Assembly (NCBI RefSeq): GCF_020911925.1
Contig: NZ_CP087134.1
Span: 868,001-932,000 of the forward strand
Direction: 5' to 3'
Length of the DNA: 64,000 nt
From: Flavobacterium cupriresistens
Lineage (GTDB): Bacteria; Bacteroidota; Bacteroidia; Flavobacteriales; Flavobacteriaceae
Position 1 is the first letter of the stretch. Every line of letters starts with the position of its first letter. Shown in pieces: positions 26,402 to 35,302 of this stretch. The notes under the pieces were generated by a model, which saw only the letters and a list, made by a program, of their open reading frames with translations, made no database searches and had not been told where the DNA came from. A program made the position numbers and the translations under genes.

Positions 26402-27030
26402 TGAAAACACTTTTAGACCTCGAAAATTGGAACAGAAAAGAGCATTTCGCTCATTTCAAACAAATGGAAGAGCCCTTCTTTGGCGCTACCGTTGAGATTG
26501 ACTGTACCAAAGCCTATCAATCCGCTAAAGACCTGAATACTTCTTTTTTTATCTATTACTTACATAAAACTTTGGTTGCCGTAAATGCAATTGAGAATTT
26601 TAGATATCGAATCTCAGAGGACAAAATCTACATTCACGATCGTATTGATGCTTCGGCAACAATTGGTCGCGAAGATGGGACTTTTGGGTTTTCTTTAATG
26701 GAGTATCATCCTGATTTCAAAATTTTTGAGCAAAATGCTTTAGCAGAAGTCAAACGCGTTCAAAATACAACCGGAATTTATACCCGCGAATTTAAAGACG
26801 ATAATGTCATTCATTTTTCGGCAATACCGTGGTTAAATTTTACCTCGCTTACCCATGCCCGCAGTTTCACCTATCCCGACAGTTGCCCTAAAGTTTCTTT
26901 TGGGAAAATGATGACGGCAGAAACAGGAAAAAGAACCATTTCGATGGCTGTATATGTGCATCATGGCCTAATGGATGGTTTACATCTGGGACAGTTTGTT
27001 GACTCTTTTCAGGAGTTAATGAATTCCTAA
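26401..27030 (+). CDS. Chloramphenicol acetyltransferase (CAT)-like protein
   Basis: A 209-residue acetyl-CoA-dependent O-acyltransferase of the classical CAT fold. The active-site motif HHGLMDGLHLGQF near the C-terminus carries the catalytic His (about 187-188). The fold also shows FFIYYLHKTLVAVNAIENFR, and FSAIPWLNFTSLTHARSF, as in CatA proteins. Chromosomal relatives in Bacteroidota are common and do not always confer resistance, so the natural acceptor is uncertain. It overlaps the HAD gene by one base. Confidence 0.85.
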   Translation: MKTLLDLENWNRKEHFAHFKQMEEPFFGATVEIDCTKAYQSAKDLNTSFFIYYLHKTLVAVNAIENFRYRISEDKIYIHDRIDASATIGREDGTFGFSLMEYHPDFKIFEQNALAEVKRVQNTTGIYTREFKDDNVIHFSAIPWLNFTSLTHARSFTYPDSCPKVSFGKMMTAETGKRTISMAVYVHHGLMDGLHLGQFVDSFQELMNS

Positions 27031-27075
27031 ACAAAATAAAGTCCGTGATTTTGAATTGATTCTATTCTAAAAAAT

Positions 27076-28428
27076 ATGAGAAAAATAATTCTGTTTTTAG
27101 CCGTAATGTACCAATCTATGGTATTGAGCCAGACTATACTGGCTTCTTATTCGCTGGAATTAAAAAAGATACGGGAAAACGATCAGATCTTAAATTTTGA
27201 AAACGCTGTAACGCACGAAGTATTTGTCTTTGTGGCATCACAGGGAAATTTTACGATTTTAAAGTACAACAGCGCCCTTTTTCTAAGAGATCAATTTGCA
27301 GGTGCAATGACCTATTATGAAAAAAGATCTTTGCTTGGCTACAGCTTTGGTGAAGACGGAAATCCGACTTTGTATTGGTACTCAGAAGAGCTGAAAGACA
27401 TTATAATTGTCAAATATTATTTTGAAGACAAAACAGTTAAGGCTTTGAAGTTTAATTTTCCTGCAAAGATTCAGCCTATTGTTACCCAATATCAAAAAGA
27501 CAATGCATTTAATCTGTTAACCCAACATAAAACAGAGCCAAAACTAATTCTATACGTCTTCAAGAATGGAACTGTGGAAGAAAGGGAACTTGATTTTTCT
27601 CCTTTTACCTTCAAAGACCGAAAAACCCAATCCAGAACGTTCAATCAGATTCTTACCGAAAACCCTATTGAAAAAATGGAATCCGGTGAATACAATCCTT
27701 TGTTTAAAACCGTTAGTAAAACCAAATTGTATTTATTGCCGCAGCGTCTCATCCTAACTTTGGACCAGAATGTTACCAACACACAATTGTTCGACATTAA
27801 TTTGACTAGTCTGGACATAAAAGAGAAGAATTTCCTGCAGCCTCCTGCTAAAAAATGGGCCAGATCCTCTAACTCTTTTTATCACGAGAACAAACTATAC
27901 CAGATCAACACAACAGAAGATGAATTTTTGTTTGACATAAAAGACCTTGAGTCCGAACAAGTATTAAAGAGCATTGTTGTTTCGAAAAATGACACAATAC
28001 GTTTCAAAAATTCTCCTTTGTTAATCCAAAGAGACATCTATAGTCCGAAAGAATTAAAAAATACGGCTAAATTTCTACAACACCTGGCTACTTTAGACAT
28101 CGGGTTATCTGTTTTTAAAAACAAAACGAATCTGTTTATCACTTTTGGAGGGATCAATAAACCAAGCTATCAGAGTTTTGATGGGTTTTCTTATCCGGAT
28201 ATTCAAACCAAAACTGTATACTTTGAAAGTATCTGGGATAAAAAATTGGGGTATACCACAGAGCAACAGCAGCCTCTTGCAGCCGATAAAATCAATTTAT
28301 TTGTAGACAAACATGATGAAGTTTCGTTTCAAAGTATCATAAAGTTTAAAGATTATTTCATTCTGGGTTATTATGATACGGATACCAAAGAATATAAAAT
28401 GCTTAAATTTACAGACGGCTATAATTGA
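27076..28428 (+). CDS. Secreted protein of unknown family, paralogue 3
   Basis: A 450-residue protein with a signal peptide (MRKIILFLAVMYQSMVLSQ). It is more diverged than paralogues 1 and 2 but keeps the order of landmarks: SLLGYSFGEDGNPTLYWYSE, LILYVFKNGTVEERELDF, FDIKDLESEQVLKSIVV, the segment FKNKTNLFITFGGINKP and the ending FILGYYDTDTKEYKMLKF. It begins 45 bases after the CAT-like gene and may be in the same transcript. The function is unknown. Confidence 0.72.
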   Translation: MRKIILFLAVMYQSMVLSQTILASYSLELKKIRENDQILNFENAVTHEVFVFVASQGNFTILKYNSALFLRDQFAGAMTYYEKRSLLGYSFGEDGNPTLYWYSEELKDIIIVKYYFEDKTVKALKFNFPAKIQPIVTQYQKDNAFNLLTQHKTEPKLILYVFKNGTVEERELDFSPFTFKDRKTQSRTFNQILTENPIEKMESGEYNPLFKTVSKTKLYLLPQRLILTLDQNVTNTQLFDINLTSLDIKEKNFLQPPAKKWARSSNSFYHENKLYQINTTEDEFLFDIKDLESEQVLKSIVVSKNDTIRFKNSPLLIQRDIYSPKELKNTAKFLQHLATLDIGLSVFKNKTNLFITFGGINKPSYQSFDGFSYPDIQTKTVYFESIWDKKLGYTTEQQQPLAADKINLFVDKHDEVSFQSIIKFKDYFILGYYDTDTKEYKMLKFTDGYN

Positions 28429-28607
28429 AACCAAAACGAAGTCTTTAGATGGAACTGATTACACCGGAATTAAAAACAAATAAGCTTCATTTAAATTAGA
28501 AGAGGCTGATTTCAATGTATTTAGTCTGAATCTGAATTAATTCCTACAAAAGGCAATCAGGTTCTTAATTGCCTAAAATTATATAACTTTACAAAAAAAT
28601 CAAGATT

Positions 28608-29126
28608 ATGTTATCAAAAAATATAGAAGCAGCACTGAACAAGCAGATCAGAATTGAAGCCGAGTCTTCACAAACTTACCTTTCAATGGCTTGTTGGGCA
28701 GAGGTACACGGATTAGAAGGAATTGCTCAATTTATGTACACACAATCAGATGAGGAACGCGCGCACATGCTTAAACTGATAAAGTATGTAAACGAACGTG
28801 GCGGACATGCACAAATTACAGATCTTAAAGAGCCAAAGACAAGTTATTCGACTTTTAAAGAAATGTTTGAAACGCTTTACAACCATGAACTTTTTGTGTC
28901 AGAGTCTATTAATGAATTGGTTCATATTACCTTTTCAGAAAAAGATTATGCTACACATAATTTCTTACAATGGTACGTATCGGAACAAATCGAAGAAGAG
29001 GCTACAGCGAAGTCAATTTTAGATAAAATTAATTTAATTGGAGACGACAAAGGCGGTCTTTACTTGTTTGACCGTGATATTCAGCAATTAACCGTTACAA
29101 GTTCAATAGCTATTAACCCAAAATAA
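28608..29126 (+). CDS. ftnA: Ferritin (bacterial, non-haem)
   Basis: A 172-residue four-helix iron-storage protein that forms 24-mer shells and oxidises Fe2+. Ferroxidase residues are visible: Glu17 and Tyr24 in the segment RIEAESSQTYLSMACWAE, Glu49/Glu50 and His53 in SDEERAHM, Glu near 94 in NHELFVSES, and a Gln/Glu set in SEQIEEEATA. The length and the ITFSEKDYATHNFLQWYVSE block fit FtnA. It is probably transcribed alone; a small Cys-rich gene follows with its own promoter-like box. Confidence 0.94.
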   Translation: MLSKNIEAALNKQIRIEAESSQTYLSMACWAEVHGLEGIAQFMYTQSDEERAHMLKLIKYVNERGGHAQITDLKEPKTSYSTFKEMFETLYNHELFVSESINELVHITFSEKDYATHNFLQWYVSEQIEEEATAKSILDKINLIGDDKGGLYLFDRDIQQLTVTSSIAINPK

Positions 29127-29173
29127 AAAAGTTAAAGTTTATTTAGAACATATAAAAATAACTTTTATTCTTT

Positions 29174-29181
29174 TATATTTG
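29174..29181 (+). promoter_or_regulatory. Putative -7 box (TATATTTG) for the Cys-rich protein
   Basis: TATATTTG matches TAnnTTTG. A transcript starting about 7 bases later would begin near 29188, which leaves room for the GTG at 29208 as start but hardly for the TTG at 29196. This decides the start chosen for the next gene. Confidence 0.5.
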
Positions 29182-29207
29182 CCTCGATTTTATAATTGAG
29201 AGGTACT

Positions 29208-29399
29208 GTGAGCAAGAAAGATAAGGTTAAGGACAAGGACAAAAAAAAGGATAAAAAGAAGAAGAAAAATCAGGAAATCCTTGACAAGATTAAAAAACTC
29301 GAAAACTGCAAATCCAGCTGTTGTGAGAAATTTAAAAAGAGTGAAAAGAAACGTTGCTCTCGTTGTCCTATGTTTGACTTAATAAAAAAGACAGCTTAA
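29208..29399 (+). CDS. Small Lys-rich, Cys-rich protein
   Basis: A 63-residue protein, read from GTG 29208. The N-terminal half is almost pure Lys/Asp and highly charged. The C-terminal half has a cysteine cluster: CKSSCCEKF, then CSRCPMFDL, with spacing that could hold a zinc ion or an Fe-S cluster. No known family was recognised. It sits 81 bases after ferritin, which suggests a metal-related role but does not prove it. It is closed by a strong terminator. Confidence 0.62.
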   Translation: MSKKDKVKDKDKKKDKKKKKNQEILDKIKKLENCKSSCCEKFKKSEKKRCSRCPMFDLIKKTA

Positions 29400-29410
29400 A
29401 ATATATATGA

Positions 29411-29440
29411 AAACCCATCAGATTACTGATGGGTTTTTAG
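29411..29440 (+). terminator. Terminator after the Cys-rich gene
   Basis: Perfect 11-base arms (29411-29421, 29426-29436) with a 4-base loop and a T run. Confidence 0.85.
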
Positions 29441-29761
29441 TTTAAATCAAAGTCCTTTATTCGTTTAAGAAACATATTATCCAAAGCAATTTTTTTTCGA
29501 CATATAAGTGATAGTAGCTCCTTTTAGATTTTCCTTTGTGTTCCTCGTGGAATCTTTGTGAACTTCATGGTTAACTTCACCATATAAGTCCTATTAGCTC
29601 ATTTGAAATCTTTTTCTTTGCGAACCTGGCGAAATCTTTGCGAACTTAGCGGTTGAAATCGCATTCAATCGCATCTAATTTCCACTTTCGTTGAAAAAAT
29701 AAAAGAACAGTTGTAAATTAGTTCCCTGATTAAATAAATCTTAAGAGTCCGTTGTTTCATT
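29441..29761. repeat. Non-coding gap with degenerate repeat phrases
   Basis: About 320 bases without a gene. It holds degraded copies of CATATAAGTGATAGTAGCTC (about 29499 and 29582) and of TTTGCGAACCTGGCGAAATC (about 29615), relatives of repeats at 38.5-41 kb. No promoter could be singled out for the next gene. Confidence 0.5.
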
Positions 29762-30454
29762 ATGAAAAACCAAATTACTATCCCAAAATCCAGTCTTGAT
29801 TTTTTGCAAGAGCTTAAAGCAAACAATAACAAACCTTGGTTTGATGCAAATAAAACGACTTACCTCAACGAATTAAATCATATCGAAACTTTTGCAGGTG
29901 CTTTACTGCAGGAGCTCTCCAAAACCGATGTTTTAGAAACCGCTTCCGGAAAAAAAAGTGTATACCGAATTTATCGCGATATTCGTTTTTCTAAAGACAA
30001 AACGCCTTTTAAAAGCTTTTGGGGTGGTAGTTATACCCGTGCCACGAGTGAAAGACGAGGTGGTTATTATTATCATTTGGAACAAGGAAATAGCTTTATC
30101 GCCGGTGGTTTTTGGGGACCAAATGCGGCAGACTTAAAACGCGTAAGAAGTGAATTTGCCCACGATCCTGAACCTATGCAAAAGATACTGCATTCAGAAT
30201 CTTTTATCCGCACATTTGGAACTCTACAAGGCGAACAGCTTAAAACAAAGCCCAAAGGATTTGATATCGATCATGAAGCTATTGACTTACTTCGTTACAA
30301 ACAGTTTTTACTTATTAAACGATTTACAGATCAGGAAGTATTGAGTCCGCTTTTTTTAGAACAGGCACTGGACACCTTCAAGAACATGAGACCCTTTTTT
30401 GATTATATGAGTGAAATATTGACGACTGACATAAATGGCGCTTCAATTTTATAA
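29762..30454 (+). CDS. DUF2461 domain-containing protein
   Basis: A 230-residue soluble protein matching the TIGR02453/DUF2461 family along its length. The opening SLDFLQELKANNNKPWFDAN, the segments VYRIYRDIRFSKDKTPFKSF and the RGGYYYHLEQGNSFIAGGFW stretch are characteristic. The biochemical role is not established. It is a single gene converging with ssb, and the two share a terminator. Confidence 0.9.
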   Translation: MKNQITIPKSSLDFLQELKANNNKPWFDANKTTYLNELNHIETFAGALLQELSKTDVLETASGKKSVYRIYRDIRFSKDKTPFKSFWGGSYTRATSERRGGYYYHLEQGNSFIAGGFWGPNAADLKRVRSEFAHDPEPMQKILHSESFIRTFGTLQGEQLKTKPKGFDIDHEAIDLLRYKQFLLIKRFTDQEVLSPLFLEQALDTFKNMRPFFDYMSEILTTDINGASIL

Positions 30455-30460
30455 AAAAAT

Positions 30461-30494
30461 AAACCCGACAGCTTTTAAAAACCCTGTCGGGTTT
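30461..30494. terminator. Bidirectional terminator between DUF2461 and ssb
   Basis: Arms 30461-30471 and 30484-30494 are perfectly complementary (AAACCCGACAG and its inverse), flanked by A and T runs between convergent genes. Confidence 0.85.
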
Positions 30495-30511
30495 GATTAC
30501 GTTGATAAACA

Positions 30512-30835
30512 CTATTTACTTAAAAACAGGATTTCGTTGACCACTACTTCTGTGACGTATTTTTTCTCTCCGTTTTTATCGTCATAACTTCTATGTGTCA
30601 GCTTTCCTTCTACCGCAACTTCTTTTCCTTTTACGACATATTTCTCGATAATTTCAGCTGTTTTTCCCCAGGCTGTCACACGATGCCATTCTGTTTGTTC
30701 TACTTTTTCTCCCTTTTCATTGGTGTACTTCTCGTTTGTTGCAATGTTTAAATGCGCTAATTTTTTTCCGTTTTCCAATGTTTTAATTTCCGGATCGTTT
30801 CCTACGTTCCCGATTAATTGTACTCTGTTTTTCAT
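30512..30835 (-). CDS. ssb: Single-stranded DNA-binding protein (short)
   Basis: A 107-residue OB-fold protein. The N-terminal MKNRVQLIGNVGNDPEIKTL, the segment EQTEWHRVTAWGKTAEIIEK, and the block KGKEVAVEGKLTHRSY are diagnostic. It ends at the OB fold and lacks the acidic C-terminal tail of replicative SSBs that recruits partner proteins. It is therefore more likely an accessory paralogue than the main SSB. It diverges from the GNAT-nitrilase gene. Confidence 0.9.
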   Translation of the reverse strand: MKNRVQLIGNVGNDPEIKTLENGKKLAHLNIATNEKYTNEKGEKVEQTEWHRVTAWGKTAEIIEKYVVKGKEVAVEGKLTHRSYDDKNGEKKYVTEVVVNEILFLSK

Positions 30836-30963
30836 GGCGTATACTATTTAAATGTTATTATAAGTGAATTCGTACATTAAATTCAACAGGCCAAAGATGC
30901 TACAGCTTTCAATAACTATTCGGTAACCAACCATTTACTTTCGGTTGTAATTATTTGTAACCG

Positions 30964-30993
30964 TTTGCAAATGGAAATATTTTTGTATATTTG
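30964..30993 (+). promoter_or_regulatory. Promoter of the GNAT-nitrilase run
   Basis: TTTG at 30964-30967 and TATATTTG at 30986-30993 are 18 bases apart, an excellent match to the Bacteroidota sigma-70 pattern (TTTG, about 19 bases, TAnnTTTG). The ATG follows 17 bases later. Confidence 0.65.
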
Positions 30994-31009
30994 AGAAAAG
31001 CCCTACGAT

Positions 31010-32539
31010 ATGCAAACACAAATCAATAAAGTTGAACTGCGAAATTTGGAATTTGACGATTACAAACAATTGAAGAACTCAATGGTAGAATCGTATCCCG
31101 AAATGGCCAATTCATACTGGAGATCTGCCGATATTAAAAAACTACTTTCTATATTTCCTGAAGGTCAATTGATTATTCTGGCCGACGGAGTAGTTGTAGG
31201 ATCTGCCTTGTCCTTGATCGTCGATGAGACATTGGTCGATAAAAGACACAACTACAACCAAATTCACGGCAATTATACGTTTTCTACTCACAATCCAAAC
31301 GGTGAAATCCTATATGGTATCGATGTTTTCATCCATCCGCAATACCGCGGTTTGCGTTTAGGCCGTCGTTTGTACGATGCCCGAAAAGAACTTTGCGAGC
31401 AACTGAATCTAAAAGCCATTGTTTTTGCAGGACGAATTCCGAATTATGCACAACACGCCAGAAAACTCACTCCAAAAAATTATATCGACAAAGTAAAACA
31501 CAAAGAATTACATGATCCGGTGCTATCCTTTCAGCTTAGCAATGACTTTCATGTTTTGCGCATCATTAAAAACTATTTAGAAGGCGACGAAGAATCCAAA
31601 GAATTTGCCGTGCTTTTAGAATGGAACAATGTTTATTACGATGAGAGTCCGAAACTTATCAATCTCGAAAAAAGCGTTATTCGTTTGGGATTAATTCAAT
31701 GGCAAATGCGTCAGTTAAACAATGTAGAAGCTTTATTTGAGCAGGCCGAGTTTTTTATTGATGTTGTTTCCGGTTATGGAAGTGATTTTGCGTTATTCCC
31801 GGAGCTTTTTATTGCCCCTTTAATGGCCGATTACAATCATTTATCAGAAGCGGAAGCGATTCGGGAATTGGCTCGTTACTCTGACCCGATCCGGAAACGT
31901 TTTCAGGAATTTGCCATTTCATACAATATCAATATCATTACCGGTAGCATGCCGTATTTAGATAATGGCAATTTATACAATGTTGGTTTTTTATGCAAAC
32001 GAGACGGAACATCAGAAATGTATACCAAAATTCACGTGACTCCAAACGAAGTACAACATTGGGGAATGAAGGGCGGATCTCAGTTTAAAACCTTTGATAC
32101 CGACTGTGGCAAAATTGGAATCCTGATCTGCTATGATGTGGAGTTCCCTGAACTTTCAAGAATTATGGCCAATGAAGGAATGAATATCTTATTCGTTCCC
32201 TTCCTCACAGACACACAAAATGCTTATACCCGTGTAAAACATTGTTCGCAAGCAAGGGCTATAGAAAATGAATGTTATGTTGCAATTGCAGGTTGTGTAG
32301 GTAACTTACCAAAAGTGAACAATATGGATATTCAATATGCGCAAGCTTCTGTATTTACCCCCTCTGATTTTGCTTTTCCAAGTAATGGAATAAAAGCCGA
32401 AGCAACTCCAAATACAGAGATGACCTTAATTGTAGATGTTGATTTGAATTTACTAAAACAACTCCATGAGCACGGAAGTGTCCGAATCTTAAAAGACCGA
32501 AGAAATGATTTATATGAAATTAAAAAGTTGGATCCATGA
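31010..32539 (+). CDS. Fused GNAT acetyltransferase / carbon-nitrogen hydrolase
   Basis: A 509-residue two-domain enzyme. Residues 1 to about 200 are a GNAT acyltransferase with the acetyl-CoA loop in VFIHPQYRGLRLGRRLYDAR. Residues from about 222 are a nitrilase-superfamily amidase. Its Glu-Lys-Cys triad is seen in ALFPELF (Glu about 265), YTKIHVT (Lys about 340) and ILICYDVEFPEL (Cys about 374). This fusion is a recurrent architecture in bacteria and its natural substrate is unknown. The stop overlaps the next gene's ATG by four bases, so it heads a four-gene run. Confidence 0.92.
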   Translation: MQTQINKVELRNLEFDDYKQLKNSMVESYPEMANSYWRSADIKKLLSIFPEGQLIILADGVVVGSALSLIVDETLVDKRHNYNQIHGNYTFSTHNPNGEILYGIDVFIHPQYRGLRLGRRLYDARKELCEQLNLKAIVFAGRIPNYAQHARKLTPKNYIDKVKHKELHDPVLSFQLSNDFHVLRIIKNYLEGDEESKEFAVLLEWNNVYYDESPKLINLEKSVIRLGLIQWQMRQLNNVEALFEQAEFFIDVVSGYGSDFALFPELFIAPLMADYNHLSEAEAIRELARYSDPIRKRFQEFAISYNINIITGSMPYLDNGNLYNVGFLCKRDGTSEMYTKIHVTPNEVQHWGMKGGSQFKTFDTDCGKIGILICYDVEFPELSRIMANEGMNILFVPFLTDTQNAYTRVKHCSQARAIENECYVAIAGCVGNLPKVNNMDIQYAQASVFTPSDFAFPSNGIKAEATPNTEMTLIVDVDLNLLKQLHEHGSVRILKDRRNDLYEIKKLDP

Positions 32540-32883
32540 AGACATGCCTCGAATGCTCCGAAAAGATTGTAGGCCGTGAAGACAAGAAATTTTGTTCAGA
32601 TAGTTGCCGAAATGCCTACAACAACAAGATCAATAAGGACACCACTAATTTCATGCGAAATATAAACAATAAGCTACGCAAAAATTACCGTATTTTGTCC
32701 GAGTTAAACACAGAAGGAAAATCAAAAGCAAGAAAAGATAAAATGTTGAACAAAGGCTTTGATTTTGATTTTTTTACTAATATTTTGCAGACCAAAACGG
32801 GGAACACTTATTATTTTCTATACGACCAGGGATATCGCTCTTTGGACAATGATTATTATATGCTCGTGAAAAAAGAAATTTAG
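32536..32883 (+). CDS. Small protein with N-terminal zinc ribbon
   Basis: A 115-residue protein. The start MKTCLECSEKIVGREDKKFC then SDSC shows a C-x2-C ... C-x3-C zinc-ribbon-like knuckle (Cys 4, 7, 20, 24), followed by an Arg/Asn-rich helix (RNAYNNKINKDTTNFMRNIN). The C-terminal part is alpha/beta without a recognised domain. It overlaps the GNAT-nitrilase stop (ATGA) and ends 10 bases before the M28 peptidase, so it is operonic. Nucleic-acid binding is plausible but inferred. Confidence 0.75.
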   Translation: MKTCLECSEKIVGREDKKFCSDSCRNAYNNKINKDTTNFMRNINNKLRKNYRILSELNTEGKSKARKDKMLNKGFDFDFFTNILQTKTGNTYYFLYDQGYRSLDNDYYMLVKKEI

Positions 32884-32893
32884 TATATTCAAC

Positions 32894-35290
32894 ATGAAAA
32901 AAAATCCTACTTCGATACTAGCCTTTCTATGCGTTATAGCCATTCTGGCCATTATATACGCCACAATGATGCCCCAATGGGTTTCTAAAAATGAAGAAGC
33001 TCTTGCCGAATTCTCGACCGAACGCGCACTAAATCAAGTTAAAATCATAGCCCAAAAACCCCATTATGTAGGCTCGACAAATCATGAATTAGTAGCCAAT
33101 TATCTTAAACTTGAGCTCAACCGAATCGGTTTGGAAACGTCAGTTCAGGAAGGATTCACCCTTAACGATAAAGGTCTTCTCGTAAAATCTAAGAATATTC
33201 TTGCCCGCATAAAAGGAACAAACAATTCAAAAGCACTTTTATTGCTTTCTCACTATGACAGCGCACCGCATTCTTTCTCTAAAGGAGCCAGCGATGATGC
33301 CTCGGGAGTTGCCACTATTCTTGAAGGTGTTCGTGCCTTTTTATATGCTAAAAAACCGCACAAAAACGATATTATTATTCTCTTTTCAGATGCCGAAGAA
33401 TTAGGACTAAATGGCGCCGCTCTTTTCGTAAATCAACATCCTTGGGCAAAAGAGGTGGGCTTAGTTTTAAATTTTGAAGCCAGAGGCTCTTCAGGTCCAA
33501 GTTATATGTTAATGGAAACCAATAAAGGAAATGAAACATTGGTGAAAGAATTTTCAAACGCAAAAACAAAATTCCCGGTTTCTAATTCACTTATGTACAG
33601 CATTTACAAAATGCTTCCAAACGACACCGATCTAACCGTTTTTAGAGAACAAGGAAACATACAGGGATTTAACTTTGCTTTTATCGATGGTCATTTTAAC
33701 TACCACACCCAACAGGATGACATTCAGCATTTAAGCAAAAATACGCTGGCGCATCAGGGAACGTATTTAATGCCTTTGTTAGACTATTTTTCAAATATTG
33801 ATCTAAATGCAACAACTGCAACGGAAGACAATGTTTATTTTACGGTTCCTTTTGGCTTTTTTATTAGCTATCCATTTTCATGGGTTGGTCCAATGACTTT
33901 CATCGCTTTAGGTTTATTAATTCTTTTTATTTTTATTGGAAAAGCAAAACGTGTCATCACCTTTAGAGAAATCTTCAGAGGATTTGTTCCGTTATTTGGT
34001 TCTATAATAATCTCCGGATTGGTTACTTTTTTAGGCTGGAAAATACTTTTACAAATCTACCCGCAATACAATGACCTATTAAATGGATTTACCTACAATG
34101 GACATGCCTATATCGGCGCTTTTGTAACACTAAGTATCGCCATTTGTTTTGCTTTCTACCATCATTTTTCGGAGGCAAAAACTACAATGAACCATTTTGT
34201 AGCACCGCTTTTACTTTGGATAATCATCAATGCTCTTCTAGCCAATAGTCTGACAGGAGCCGGTTTTCTAATTATCCCGGTTTACTTTGGAGTGTTTTTA
34301 TTTGGAATTTTTGTAATCACACAACATTACAGTTTAGGTATAAATTTATTATTCAGTATCCCCGCATTAGCCATTATTGCTCCTTTTATAATAATGTTCC
34401 CTGTTGGTCTGGGATTAAAAATACTTTTTGTAAGCGCTATACTGACCGTATTGTTATTCGGGCTTTTGCTACCGCTATTTGGTGCATTTTTCAAAAAAGG
34501 AGTTTGGACGATATTATTTTTTGTGCTGTCGATCGGCTTTTTCACTTACGCTGGTATCAACTCGGGTTATGAACACGGAAAAGCAAAATCAAATAGTTTA
34601 TTGTATGTTTATAATGCGAACACCAACTCAGCCCTTTGGACTACTTACGACACCAACTTAGACGATTGGACCAAAACATATCTGGGACAAACCGATCATA
34701 AAGCAGTAGGCTTAAATACACTACCTATTACCAGCAAATATGGTTCTGGTTTTACTTATAGTGCGATTGCACCAATTGTTACAGTTCCAAAACCAACTAT
34801 TGCATTCTTAAAAGACAGTGTTGTTGGAAACAACAGGTACTTAAAAATAAAAATTACACCTAATAGGAAAGTAAATCGTTACGATATTTATGCCAATACC
34901 AAAATGACGTTTTTTAACTTTAAAGCAAATGGCGTTTCGACTTCCGGACAAAAAGGAAATCGTTTAGAACGCGATGATGTTAAGGTATTGTGTTATTATG
35001 TTGTAGGCAACGAACCTCTTGTTTTGGAATTCTACATCAACAAATTAACTGTTTTTGATATGGATTTGATTGAAAGTTCATTTGATTTAATGACCAATCC
35101 GTTATTAAACATCAAACCAAGAAGTGACTGGATGATGCCAACCCCTTTTGTTCTGAATGATGCCGTATTGGTGCAACAGAAAATAAAAAGAGAAACAGCT
35201 CCAGTAAATGTTCCTGTTGCCGCAACTCCAATAAAAGACAGTACAAGTGTTTCAAAAGACAGTTTAAAATCTATTGTTCAACCAAAATAA
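32894..35290 (+). CDS. M28 family membrane metallopeptidase
   Basis: A 798-residue protein with an N-terminal membrane anchor (about 8-25), an M28 aminopeptidase domain (about 40-310), then a membrane region of about 8-9 helices (about 325-560) and a periplasmic C-terminal beta domain. Zinc and catalytic residues show as LLSHYDSAPH (His about 120), GASDDASG (Asp about 134), DAEELGLNG (Glu pair about 168-169), NFEARG (Glu about 195), and a late His in the YHTQQDD segment. The layout resembles endoplasmic-reticulum-type M28 (Fxna/ERMP1-like) enzymes. Aminopeptidase activity is likely. Confidence 0.9.
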   Translation: MKKNPTSILAFLCVIAILAIIYATMMPQWVSKNEEALAEFSTERALNQVKIIAQKPHYVGSTNHELVANYLKLELNRIGLETSVQEGFTLNDKGLLVKSKNILARIKGTNNSKALLLLSHYDSAPHSFSKGASDDASGVATILEGVRAFLYAKKPHKNDIIILFSDAEELGLNGAALFVNQHPWAKEVGLVLNFEARGSSGPSYMLMETNKGNETLVKEFSNAKTKFPVSNSLMYSIYKMLPNDTDLTVFREQGNIQGFNFAFIDGHFNYHTQQDDIQHLSKNTLAHQGTYLMPLLDYFSNIDLNATTATEDNVYFTVPFGFFISYPFSWVGPMTFIALGLLILFIFIGKAKRVITFREIFRGFVPLFGSIIISGLVTFLGWKILLQIYPQYNDLLNGFTYNGHAYIGAFVTLSIAICFAFYHHFSEAKTTMNHFVAPLLLWIIINALLANSLTGAGFLIIPVYFGVFLFGIFVITQHYSLGINLLFSIPALAIIAPFIIMFPVGLGLKILFVSAILTVLLFGLLLPLFGAFFKKGVWTILFFVLSIGFFTYAGINSGYEHGKAKSNSLLYVYNANTNSALWTTYDTNLDDWTKTYLGQTDHKAVGLNTLPITSKYGSGFTYSAIAPIVTVPKPTIAFLKDSVVGNNRYLKIKITPNRKVNRYDIYANTKMTFFNFKANGVSTSGQKGNRLERDDVKVLCYYVVGNEPLVLEFYINKLTVFDMDLIESSFDLMTNPLLNIKPRSDWMMPTPFVLNDAVLVQQKIKRETAPVNVPVAATPIKDSTSVSKDSLKSIVQPK

Positions 35291-35302
35291 ACACGAAGTT
35301 TT

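Noticed and set aside
26401..27030. Acquired chloramphenicol resistance gene
   Set aside because: It is coupled to a HAD gene, has no mobile context, and such chromosomal CAT-like proteins are common in the phylum.
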